Assembly (NCBI GenBank): GCA_024644775.1
Contig: JAHEHB010000337.1
Coordinates: 1-6,187 of the forward strand
Direction: 5' to 3'
Source: Deltaproteobacteria bacterium
GTDB taxonomy: Bacteria > Desulfobacterota > Desulfobacteria > Desulfobacterales > SURF-15
Length of the DNA: 6,187 nucleotides
A program made the position numbers and the translations under genes. Below the pieces are notes generated by a model that worked only from the letters and a program-made list of their open reading frames with translations, was not told the origin of the DNA and did no database searches. Positions 1 through 5,499 of this stretch are shown piece by piece (the first letter of the stretch is position 1; each line of letters opens with the position of its first letter).

Positions 1-64
1 CCTATCACAAAAACCAATAGAGTCGATATTGTTTCCACAAAGAGACGTCGATTTTTTTTATCAT

Positions 65-94
65 TTGACATTCAAGCCGGGGCTTTGTTATTCA
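65..94 (+). promoter_or_regulatory. Candidate sigma70-type promoter (distal)
   Basis: A perfect TTGACA hexamer lies at 65-70. The best partner is TATTCA at 89-94 (18-bp spacer), which matches the -10 consensus only in its first three bases. The -35 is convincing and the -10 is weak. It would drive the binding-protein gene with a leader of roughly 85 nt. The -10 lies inside a palindrome at 87-101, so a repressor bound there could block it (inference). Confidence 0.3.
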
Positions 95-101
95 AAATAA
101 C
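87..101. promoter_or_regulatory. Perfect 6+3+6 palindrome, possible operator
   Basis: GTTATT at 87-92 and AATAAC at 96-101 are exact reverse complements around CAA. The palindrome sits between the TTGACA at 65-70 and the TATAAT at 137-142, overlapping the weak distal -10. Its size and position suit a dimeric regulator site. No regulator gene is in the window, so this rests on symmetry and location only. Confidence 0.3.
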
Positions 102-136
102 TTATAGGGACAACACGTCTTCATTTCGCAGAACTG

Positions 137-142
137 TATAAT
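137..142 (+). promoter_or_regulatory. Candidate proximal -10 element (TATAAT)
   Basis: A perfect TATAAT occurs at 137-142, about 45 nt before the start codon of the binding-protein gene. This would give a leader of about 40 nt that includes the Shine-Dalgarno site. No TTGACA-like hexamer lies 16-18 bp upstream (114-119 reads CACGTC). It would therefore need an activator or would be a weak promoter; it may also be chance in AT-rich sequence. Confidence 0.3.
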
Positions 143-186
143 CAATTTACTAACCACTCAACTTAAACAATCAAAGGAGGAACGCC

Positions 187-1716
187 ATGGTCACAAAAAA
201 TAACCGTCGATCTACAAGTGCTCTTATCCTCGTGTTGATTTTGGTGGGAGTGTTCGTGCTCACGGGTGCGGGTTCGTCTCTGGCCAAAGATCAATTCGTG
301 ATGGGCATTCCGGGTGTGCCGTACACCTTTCACCCCTGGGATATGGCACAAAACAACTCCCCCAATCACGCCCAGTTTTACAATCGACTGATCGTATTGG
401 ACAAACAGCTTAAACCCCAAGCAGAAATCGCCACCGAATGGAAGTACAGCCCGGATGGCAAAGTTTTCACCATGAAGCTTCGCCAGGATGTAAAGTTCCA
501 CATCGGAAAGGCACTCACTTCGGAAGACGTAAAGCGCAGCTGGCTGCAGATCACAGCGGGTAAATTCGTCGGCTCTCATGCGAACTTAAAGCCGCTGGCT
601 AAACTCATCAGTGAAGTTCGCACGCCGGATAAATATACGGTGGAGCTGGTATACGACAAGCCGAACCCCGCGGTATTCGATTTACTCGATCTATTCTACA
701 TTGTGGACATGGATCAATGGGATGTCCACATGAAACAACCCATCGGTACGGGACCTTACCGGATGAAAGAATACGTTCCCGGCGACCGTACGGTGCTTGT
801 AGCCAACGAGGATTATTGGGGAAATGTACCAAAAATCAAAGAACTGGTATACCGGGTTATCCCGGATCCCCAAGCCCTGGTGCTCAACCTGGAATCCGGT
901 ACCGTCGACGGCATCATCTTTTTTCCGGCACGCGAAGTAAAGCGCTTGAAAAAGAAAGGGTTAGACGTATTTATGGCCAATCCGGATGGTGTGGTGTTCG
1001 ACCTGCTCTATGGCGTGAAGCATGGACCGCTTCAGGATAAACGCGTACGCCAGGCCATCAACATGATGATCAACCGTAAACGCTTTCATCGCGTGATCAT
1101 GGGCGGCCTGGGAGACGTTCGTTGCCTGCCTTGGCCCGAGCAGTCAATAGCCTACGATGCCGAGCTGAATGCGTCTTGTGAGTTCAACCCGGACAAGGCG
1201 AAAAAGATGCTGGCCGAGGCAGGATACCCGGATGGATTCGATTTGGAGCTGCAGACATCCACCCAGTTGGCAGTTGAGCAGGTCAAGATGGCCGAAATGC
1301 TACAAGCCGATCTGAAGCGCATCGGTGTCAACGTCAAGGTGATAGACAAAGAGCGTGCCGGTTACCAGGCCACCTATCGCGCCAAGAAATATCAGCTGTC
1401 GACACACAACTTCGGCCGCGGAAACAAGGACCCGGCATCCTTGTATGGTACGGCTACGGTGTGGAAGTCGAAGGGCAACACACAGAATTACTGGAATCCG
1501 GAGTATGACAAGCTCATCAAAGAAGCGGCATCCACCCTGGATGTGGAGAAACGCAAGCAGGTTTACAGAAAACTCAACGAAATGGTTTTAGATGAGATGT
1601 TCATCTCAGCAGTGCACACCAATCCGCGGTATTTTGCGCACAAAAAAGAATTTAAGAATATCGGCGCATCGGTGGACGGATTCATGTATTTCTTTAACAT
1701 GGAACACCAACCTTAA
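187..1716 (+). CDS. ABC transporter periplasmic solute-binding protein, family 5 (peptide/nickel type)
   Basis: Periplasmic binding component of a Dpp/Opp-type importer, which captures the solute and delivers it to the membrane permeases. The 509-residue length is normal for the family. Residues 1-33 form a Sec signal peptide: basic KNNRR, a hydrophobic core at about 12-25, and probable cleavage after SLA at 31-33. There is no lipobox cysteine, so the product should be soluble in the periplasm. Family-5 hallmarks run through the protein: the YNRLIVLD...ATEWKYSPDGKVFTMKLR region near the N-terminus, GTGPYRMKEY and NEDYWG in the middle, then VRQAINMMINR and FNPDKAKKMLAEAGYPDGF. The start is supported by AAAGGAGG at 173-180, 6 nt before the ATG. 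Two permease genes follow on the same strand. Ligand specificity cannot be read from sequence: family members bind peptides, nickel, glutathione, oligosaccharides and other solutes. The enolase-superfamily neighbour makes a sugar-acid-like or modified ligand worth considering (inference). Confidence 0.93.
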   Translation: MVTKNNRRSTSALILVLILVGVFVLTGAGSSLAKDQFVMGIPGVPYTFHPWDMAQNNSPNHAQFYNRLIVLDKQLKPQAEIATEWKYSPDGKVFTMKLRQDVKFHIGKALTSEDVKRSWLQITAGKFVGSHANLKPLAKLISEVRTPDKYTVELVYDKPNPAVFDLLDLFYIVDMDQWDVHMKQPIGTGPYRMKEYVPGDRTVLVANEDYWGNVPKIKELVYRVIPDPQALVLNLESGTVDGIIFFPAREVKRLKKKGLDVFMANPDGVVFDLLYGVKHGPLQDKRVRQAINMMINRKRFHRVIMGGLGDVRCLPWPEQSIAYDAELNASCEFNPDKAKKMLAEAGYPDGFDLELQTSTQLAVEQVKMAEMLQADLKRIGVNVKVIDKERAGYQATYRAKKYQLSTHNFGRGNKDPASLYGTATVWKSKGNTQNYWNPEYDKLIKEAASTLDVEKRKQVYRKLNEMVLDEMFISAVHTNPRYFAHKKEFKNIGASVDGFMYFFNMEHQP

Positions 1717-1726
1717 TATCGATTGA

Positions 1727-1770
1727 GTGCACCGGGAAGGGTCTGTGGTGTTGATCCGATCCCGGTGCAC
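1727..1770 (+). promoter_or_regulatory. Intercistronic stem-loop, perfect 11-bp stem
   Basis: GTGCACCGGGA at 1727-1737 is the exact reverse complement of TCCCGGTGCAC at 1760-1770, with a 22-nt loop. It begins 10 nt after the binding-protein stop and ends 20 nt before the first permease start. A short T run at 1785-1790 is separated from the stem by 14 nt, so it is not a classical intrinsic terminator. Such stems between binding-protein and permease genes are known to protect the upstream mRNA or attenuate transcription, raising binding-protein output over permease. That role here is inference. Confidence 0.6.
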
Positions 1771-1790
1771 GCATTTGAGTAATCCTTTTT

Positions 1791-2699
1791 ATGAATATGG
1801 ATATCGACGCTACAACCCCGGAAACAACAGACGAATCGATAATAGAACGGGGGCGAGACACCGGATGGCTCCGCTTTCTCCGAAACTCCACGGGTATCAT
1901 CAGTCTGGTGTTGTTTCTGATTCTGGCGCTGATGGCATTGTTTGCCCCGTGGCTGGGTATGCGAGATCCCATCCAACAGTTCTATGGCGATGAACTCTAT
2001 GGCCCCAACGCGCAATACTGGTTCGGGACAGACGATTTTGGACGGGACCTTTTCGCCCGCTGTGTTTGGGGCATGCGGCTTTCTCTATCCATCGGTTTGC
2101 TTGCAGCTGTTTCCGCCGGAATGATCGGTACCAGCCTGGGGATGCTTCAGGGTTTTCTTCGCGGCTGGTTCGACGAGCTGATCGGACGCATCTGGGATAC
2201 CCTTCTGGCTTTTCCCGGTCTGCTCCTGGGATTGGCAGTGGCCATTTTTTTGGGAGAGGGGAGCCAGAATGCCGCGGTCGCCTCGGCACTGATAAATATC
2301 CCCATCATTGCACGTATTTCCCGCGCCACCGTGCTCGGAGAGCAGGAGAAGGATTATGCCATGGCCGCCCGTGCGGCCGGCGCCAGTGCCAAACGTATCC
2401 TCGGACTGCATTTATTTCCCAATGTTTTTCCCATCGTCACGGTTCAAATTACCCTGACGGTGGCCCACGCCATGATTCTAGAAGCTGGATTGAGTTTTCT
2501 GGGCATCGGCGCCCAACCGCCGAATCCGTCTCTGGGGGGCATGCTTCGGGATGCCCGCCTGTACATGAACGAAGCCGTCTGGTATGCCATCTTTCCGGGC
2601 CTGACCTTGACGGTTCTGCTGGTGCTCATCACCTACATTTCCGATGCGCTGGCCGATGCCTTCGATCCGCGGCGACAAATGGGGGCGGAAAAAACATGA
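1791..2699 (+). CDS. ABC transporter inner-membrane permease, DppC/OppC type
   Basis: One half of the heterodimeric transmembrane channel of a family-5 importer. The 302-residue product has a polar N-terminal cytoplasmic tail of about 25 residues, then an OppC-type first membrane segment at about 35-53. The typical FGTDDFGRDLFAR stretch follows at 78-90, with further hydrophobic segments at about 97-118, 138-154, 215-235 and 266-284. The cytoplasmic EAA loop that docks the ATPase is clear at about 191-211 (MAARAAGASAKRILGLHLFPN). The C-terminal LSFLGIGAQPPNPSLGGML (234-252) and DALADAFDPR (285-294) are classic DppC signatures. No good Shine-Dalgarno precedes the start, so ATG 1791 and ATG 1797 are both possible. 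Translation may depend partly on the upstream gene. It overlaps the next gene by four bases (ATGA), implying translational coupling. Placing the C-type permease before the B-type is the reverse of the usual order. Confidence 0.93.
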   Translation: MNMDIDATTPETTDESIIERGRDTGWLRFLRNSTGIISLVLFLILALMALFAPWLGMRDPIQQFYGDELYGPNAQYWFGTDDFGRDLFARCVWGMRLSLSIGLLAAVSAGMIGTSLGMLQGFLRGWFDELIGRIWDTLLAFPGLLLGLAVAIFLGEGSQNAAVASALINIPIIARISRATVLGEQEKDYAMAARAAGASAKRILGLHLFPNVFPIVTVQITLTVAHAMILEAGLSFLGIGAQPPNPSLGGMLRDARLYMNEAVWYAIFPGLTLTVLLVLITYISDALADAFDPRRQMGAEKT

Positions 2700-3655
2700 T
2701 CCGATATGTTATTCAACGATTGCTCCAGGCACTACCGGTTTTGTTTCTAGCTTCCATTCCCGTTTTTCTTATCCTCCATCTGGCACCGGGGGATCCGGCC
2801 ATGTTGCTCGCAGGAGAGGATGCCACGGATGCTGAAGTGGAGTACGTCCGCGAGTACCTGGGGCTCAATAAATCCCTGATCGCTCAGTACGGCTCTTGGT
2901 TGGGCCGGCTGCTTCAGGGGGATTTCGGTATTTCATACTTTATGAGCGGGGTGAAGGTGGAACAGCTCATCTTGCAGCGGATACCCGCCACGGTAGAACT
3001 GACCGTGACGGCCATCATCCTCGCGCTGTTAATATCCATCCCCATGGGTATTCTAGCCGCGTTAAGACGGGGGAAATTCCTGGACAATATCGTGATGGGC
3101 TTTAGCACCGTATCCATCGCAGTGCCCAATTTTTGGCTGGGCATTATCTTGCTGCTGATTTTCGCCCTGTGGCTTGATTGGCTCCCGGCGGGGGGGCGGC
3201 AGGTAACGTTTTTAGCCGATCCTGTCTTAGGCTTGAAACATTTGATATTGCCGGCTTTTTCCCTGGCGCTATACACGGCCGCCATTCTGGTGCGTTTCAT
3301 CCGGGCTTCCATGCTCGAGGTGCTGCACCAGGACTACATTCGCACAGCTTATTCCAAAGGGCTGCCCTTCCGGAAGATTCTTTACAAGCATGCTTTGCGA
3401 AACGCACTGATTCCCGCAGTGACCGTCCTGGGGGTGCAGCTCGGTCGCCTACTTACCGGAGCCATCGTGGTGGAGCTGGTGTTTTCCTGGCCGGGTCTGG
3501 GACAGCTCATCTTAGGAGCGATTACGGGAAGGGACTATCTGCTCGTCCAGGGCGCTATCATGATCTTTGTTGTAATAATCGTCACCACCAATCTGGTGAC
3601 AGATCTGATATACGGGCTGCTGGATCCTCGCATCAGCGTGTCCAACAAACCTTGA
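2696..3655 (+). CDS. ABC transporter inner-membrane permease, DppB/OppB type
   Basis: Second half of the transmembrane channel. I start it at ATG 2696, which overlaps the stop of the preceding permease (ATGA), although the frame stays open about 210 codons upstream. From this start the product opens with the family-typical MIRYVIQRLLQALPVLF and has a normal length of 319 residues. Residues 27-34 (ILHLAPGD) are a DppB hallmark, followed by GDFGISY (75-81). The EAA loop lies at about 213-240 (DYIRTAYSKGLPFRKILYKH, then ALRNALIP). After it come VVELVFSWPGLGQL (258-271), GRDYLLVQG (278-286) and the C-terminal DLIYGLLDPRI (303-313). Membrane segments fall at about 8-27, 100-122, 133-158, 182-200, 240-262 and 284-305. 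A G-rich GGGGGCGG at 2681-2688 may serve as a weak ribosome site within the upstream gene. No ATPase gene follows on this strand. Confidence 0.93.
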   Translation: MIRYVIQRLLQALPVLFLASIPVFLILHLAPGDPAMLLAGEDATDAEVEYVREYLGLNKSLIAQYGSWLGRLLQGDFGISYFMSGVKVEQLILQRIPATVELTVTAIILALLISIPMGILAALRRGKFLDNIVMGFSTVSIAVPNFWLGIILLLIFALWLDWLPAGGRQVTFLADPVLGLKHLILPAFSLALYTAAILVRFIRASMLEVLHQDYIRTAYSKGLPFRKILYKHALRNALIPAVTVLGVQLGRLLTGAIVVELVFSWPGLGQLILGAITGRDYLLVQGAIMIFVVIIVTTNLVTDLIYGLLDPRISVSNKP

Positions 3656-3806
3656 TTTAGTGTTTCAACATCATTGCCGCCTCAATGCCCGACGCTTACA
3701 TTGTTTAAAAACATCCGACATTCCTGATGCAGCCCTTCGGCAACAACCAAAACAGTGTTCAGGTTTCGGGTGTCAGGATTCGAGATTTGCTCGTCTGAGA
3801 AACCTG

Positions 3807-3873
3807 GTAAAATCCCAAATCCCAAGCATCAAATTCCAAATAAATATCAAATTCCAATATTCAATGACCAAAC
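3807..3873. repeat. AT-rich CCAAAT/AATTCC low-complexity repeat block
   Basis: The block is built from variants of AAATCCC, AAATTCC and CCAAAT. It includes two perfect copies of ATCAAATTCCAA (3828-3839 and 3846-3857) with an 18-bp period. Its composition is sharply unlike the flanking genes. Similar filler is familiar to me from intergenic regions of Desulfobacterota genomes (recollection, not a search). The function is unknown. Confidence 0.6.
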
Positions 3874-3904
3874 AAGTGCGGCGGTGCCATTATACAATTT
3901 GCGT

Positions 3905-3959
3905 GGCTCAATCCCAACTCCTTAACCCTTGAACCCCGAGTCCTAAACCCCTAAACCCT
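3905..3959. repeat. Degenerate AACCC / CCTAAACCC repeat block
   Basis: C-rich, telomere-like degenerate units occur here (CTTAACCC, TTGAACCCC), with two adjacent CCTAAACCC copies at 3942-3950 and 3950-3958. The opposite strand is correspondingly rich in GGG runs. It lies directly downstream of the CCAAAT-type block. No coding potential is seen; it is probably replication-slippage or repeat-element sequence. Confidence 0.55.
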
Positions 3960-4069
3960 CTTCTGAGGAACCTCGTTTCTTGTAGTGATGAATCCAGCTC
4001 CGCTGGCGGCGGTGCTGACATCTGAAACCCTATTTCCAATGCATTAAGTTGTTTCACTTTAACAACACA

Positions 4070-4088
4070 TCTTCGCATCTTGCGAAGA
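4070..4088 (-). terminator. 8-bp hairpin downstream of the enolase-superfamily gene
   Basis: TCTTCGCA at 4070-4077 and TGCGAAGA at 4081-4088 are exact reverse complements around a 3-nt loop. The hairpin begins 65 nt past the stop of the minus-strand gene. Read on the minus strand it is followed by a T-rich but interrupted stretch (TGTGTTGTT), so it could be a weak terminator. On the plus strand no T run follows. A second 6-bp hairpin at 4048-4066 (GTTGTT/AACAAC) adjoins it. Confidence 0.35.
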
Positions 4089-4152
4089 AATTATGATTCA
4101 AGACTCTCAATTGTGAACACATTGGGTGGGGTAGTCGATTGTAAATGCCCGA

Positions 4153-5346
4153 TCAGGTGCGTTCGCCGGTAAGCTTCCGCGTTCCCCACACCGGATCGAG
4201 GCCGTCCATGGAGGGATGGGGTCCCAAGGGGTGCAGCCGGGCCGCGGCCTCGTTCAGTTCGATCCCTAATCCGGGACGGTCGTTAACGAGAATATGTCCA
4301 TCGGTGATTTCTTCTCCGGGCATGGTTACCTCCCCCCGCCAGGGGGCCTCGTCAAAGCTGTACTCCAAGATGACAAAGTTCGGCAGAGTGGCACAGATGT
4401 GTACATCGGCAGCCGTATGCACCGGACCATAGGGGCTATGGGGAGAAATCCCCACCTCAAAAGCGTCGACCGTGGCGGCGATCTTCTTTATCTCCCATAA
4501 ACCACCGACGCTCATCAGATCGGGATTGGTAATACCCATTGCCTCGGCGCAGAGCATTTTGCTTAAATTGCGGTACCTTGATGCAAAATCACCGCGAACA
4601 TAACTGGTGACGGGAATCGGTGTGCCCCGGGCAAAGGCGGCCTGGTCTTCGATCTCTGCCCAGGTGCCTTGATACCAGAAGGGGTGATATACGGAGAGCG
4701 CTTCGGCCAGTTCGAGTACCTGATCGAGGCTCATGTTATAAGGGGGCAGATGAAGCAGAATATCGACGTCGGGCCCGACGGTAGAACGCACAGCCTCGAC
4801 CCGGGCCAGGCCCTCTTCGCAAACGGCATCCGCCATAAGGCCGTTGTGGATGTGGGTACCGTCCATGAACCCGTAAAAGGGAAAAAACTTTATTGCGGTG
4901 AAACCGGCATTTACTGCTTCGCGCGCGGCCGCGGCAAACCCATCGGGACTGATCGTCAGCCCCTGTTTGCGGTTCAGATTGGCATAGAGTCGGATGCGGT
5001 CCCGCAATTTTCCGCCCAGGAGACTGTACACCGGCACACCGAAGGCCTGGCCCTTTATATCCCAAAGGGCGGTCTCGATACCGGAAAGGGCGGTAACGGC
5101 ATGGGGGAAATCCAACTTACCGGAACTCACGAATTCGTGGACAAATGCCTCGATGTTCAACGGGTCGCGTCCGATAATGTAAGGCGTTACCCTTTGAAGG
5201 GTGCGCGCGACACCCTCGGGATCAAAAACATGCGTCGCTTCGCCAAGGCCGACGAGACCCTCGTCGGTATGCACCCGGACAAAGGTCCAGTTCCCGCGAA
5301 CAGCGTTCACAGCCACATGGGTGATTTCAAGGGAGGTGATTTTCAC
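4153..5346 (-). CDS. Enolase-superfamily protein (mandelate racemase/galactonate dehydratase-like) with atypical metal site
   Basis: Cytoplasmic MR/MLE-type protein of 397 residues, a normal family length. It has an N-terminal capping domain (about 1-115, ending in GIETALWDIKGQAFGVPVY and LLGG) followed by a TIM barrel. Members normally abstract the alpha-proton of a carboxylate using a Mg2+ held by three acidic ligands. Visible catalytic features are Lys153 (AIKFFPFYG), Asp276 (TNPDLMSVGG) and His303 (SPHSPYGP). The last two form the His-Asp dyad, 27 residues apart as in mandelate racemase. By my alignment the first metal ligand is His199 (LLHLPPY, usually VDFHG) and the second Gln226 (WYQGTW, usually EEP). 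The third is Val250 or, with a small insertion, Asp253. Alignment stays colinear, so no frameshift is implied. I chose GTG 5346 over the in-frame GTG at 5355 because AAAGGAG (5355-5361) then sits 8 nt upstream. The gene lies 153 bp behind an ATPase gene on the same strand. Substrate is unknown. Confidence 0.88.
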   Translation of the reverse strand: MKITSLEITHVAVNAVRGNWTFVRVHTDEGLVGLGEATHVFDPEGVARTLQRVTPYIIGRDPLNIEAFVHEFVSSGKLDFPHAVTALSGIETALWDIKGQAFGVPVYSLLGGKLRDRIRLYANLNRKQGLTISPDGFAAAAREAVNAGFTAIKFFPFYGFMDGTHIHNGLMADAVCEEGLARVEAVRSTVGPDVDILLHLPPYNMSLDQVLELAEALSVYHPFWYQGTWAEIEDQAAFARGTPIPVTSYVRGDFASRYRNLSKMLCAEAMGITNPDLMSVGGLWEIKKIAATVDAFEVGISPHSPYGPVHTAADVHICATLPNFVILEYSFDEAPWRGEVTMPGEEITDGHILVNDRPGLGIELNEAAARLHPLGPHPSMDGLDPVWGTRKLTGERT

Positions 5347-5354
5347 GAATAACA

Positions 5355-5361
5355 CTCCTTT
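5355..5361 (-). promoter_or_regulatory. Shine-Dalgarno site deciding the start of the enolase-superfamily gene
   Basis: On the minus strand AAAGGAG occupies 5361 to 5355. It overlaps the first base of an upstream in-frame GTG (5355-5353), which therefore has no usable spacing. It lies 8 nt before the GTG at 5346-5344. The shorter protein begins VKITSLEI, close to the usual MKIT-type opening of this family. Confidence 0.7.
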
Positions 5362-5499
5362 CTGTGTATTGTATTCAAGTCTTCGGCCGTATTCCGATCA
5401 GGGTCCAACCCAGCCGCTTGCCGCAGACGGCCAGTTTAATCGAAAAAGAAACTTTGATAATGTAGTTTTATATGAGATTTCGGGTCTCACTGCTTAGAT

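Larger units (their letters stand above)
3794..3973. repeat. Near-identical 12-bp direct repeats flanking a low-complexity block
   Basis: TCTGAGAAACCT at 3794-3805 and TCTGAGGAACCT at 3962-3973 match at 11 of 12 bases. They flank the CCAAAT-type and AACCC-type blocks almost exactly, as if these were inserted or amplified between two copies of a short sequence. The second copy also contains a small GAGG-AA-CCTC hairpin (3965-3974). Confidence 0.4.
3760..4031. repeat. Imperfect inverted-repeat-bounded segment, possible MITE-like relic
   Basis: CAGGTTTCGGGTGTCAGG at 3760-3777 and GCTGACATCTGAAACCCT at 4014-4031 are imperfect reverse complements (13 of 18 positions). They bracket about 272 bp of non-coding sequence containing all the low-complexity blocks. 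No transposase gene or obvious target duplication is present. It could be a degraded non-autonomous element or chance similarity between repeat-rich fillers. Confidence 0.3.
3656..4152. other. Gene-free convergent intergenic region with repeats
   Basis: This roughly 500-bp stretch separates the convergent plus- and minus-strand units. I find no credible protein, tRNA or CRISPR in it. The one open frame of about 90 codons (3660-3932) runs through low-complexity filler, has no ribosome site and resembles no family. The contents are a CCAAAT/AATTCC-type block (3807-3873), an AACCC-type block (3905-3959), near-identical direct repeats, imperfect inverted repeats at 3760-3777 and 4014-4031, and hairpins at 4048-4066 and 4070-4088. 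No strong intrinsic terminator for the plus-strand operon is visible. Confidence 0.75.

Noticed and set aside
163..579. 138-codon minus-strand frame over the leader and binding-protein start
   Set aside because: Antisense to the signal peptide and mature N-terminus of a well-supported gene; no family resemblance.
2066..2695. Open frame extending the second permease about 210 codons upstream
   Set aside because: It overlaps the DppC-type gene in another frame, has no membrane-protein or known-family character, and the family-typical N-terminus begins at ATG 2696.
3702..3713. TGTTTAAAAACA hairpin as terminator of the plus-strand operon
   Set aside because: The stem is short and AT-only apart from one pair, has a 2-nt loop and no following T run.
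3660..3932. 90-codon plus-strand frame after the second permease
   Set aside because: It runs through low-complexity repeat filler, has no Shine-Dalgarno, is Gln/Ser/Ile rich without domain character, and starts five bases after the operon's last stop.
3807..3959. CRISPR array
   Set aside because: The repeats are short, degenerate and abutting, without uniform spacers; no cas genes are nearby.
4669..5352. 227-codon plus-strand frame opposite the enolase-superfamily gene
   Set aside because: It lies entirely antisense to a clear conserved gene, shows no recognisable family and has no ribosome site; it is a shadow of codon bias.
5473..5489. TGAGA/TCTCA hairpin just downstream of the ATPase stop on the minus strand
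   Set aside because: Only five base pairs, and followed by TATAAAAC rather than a T run; too weak to call a terminator or operator.
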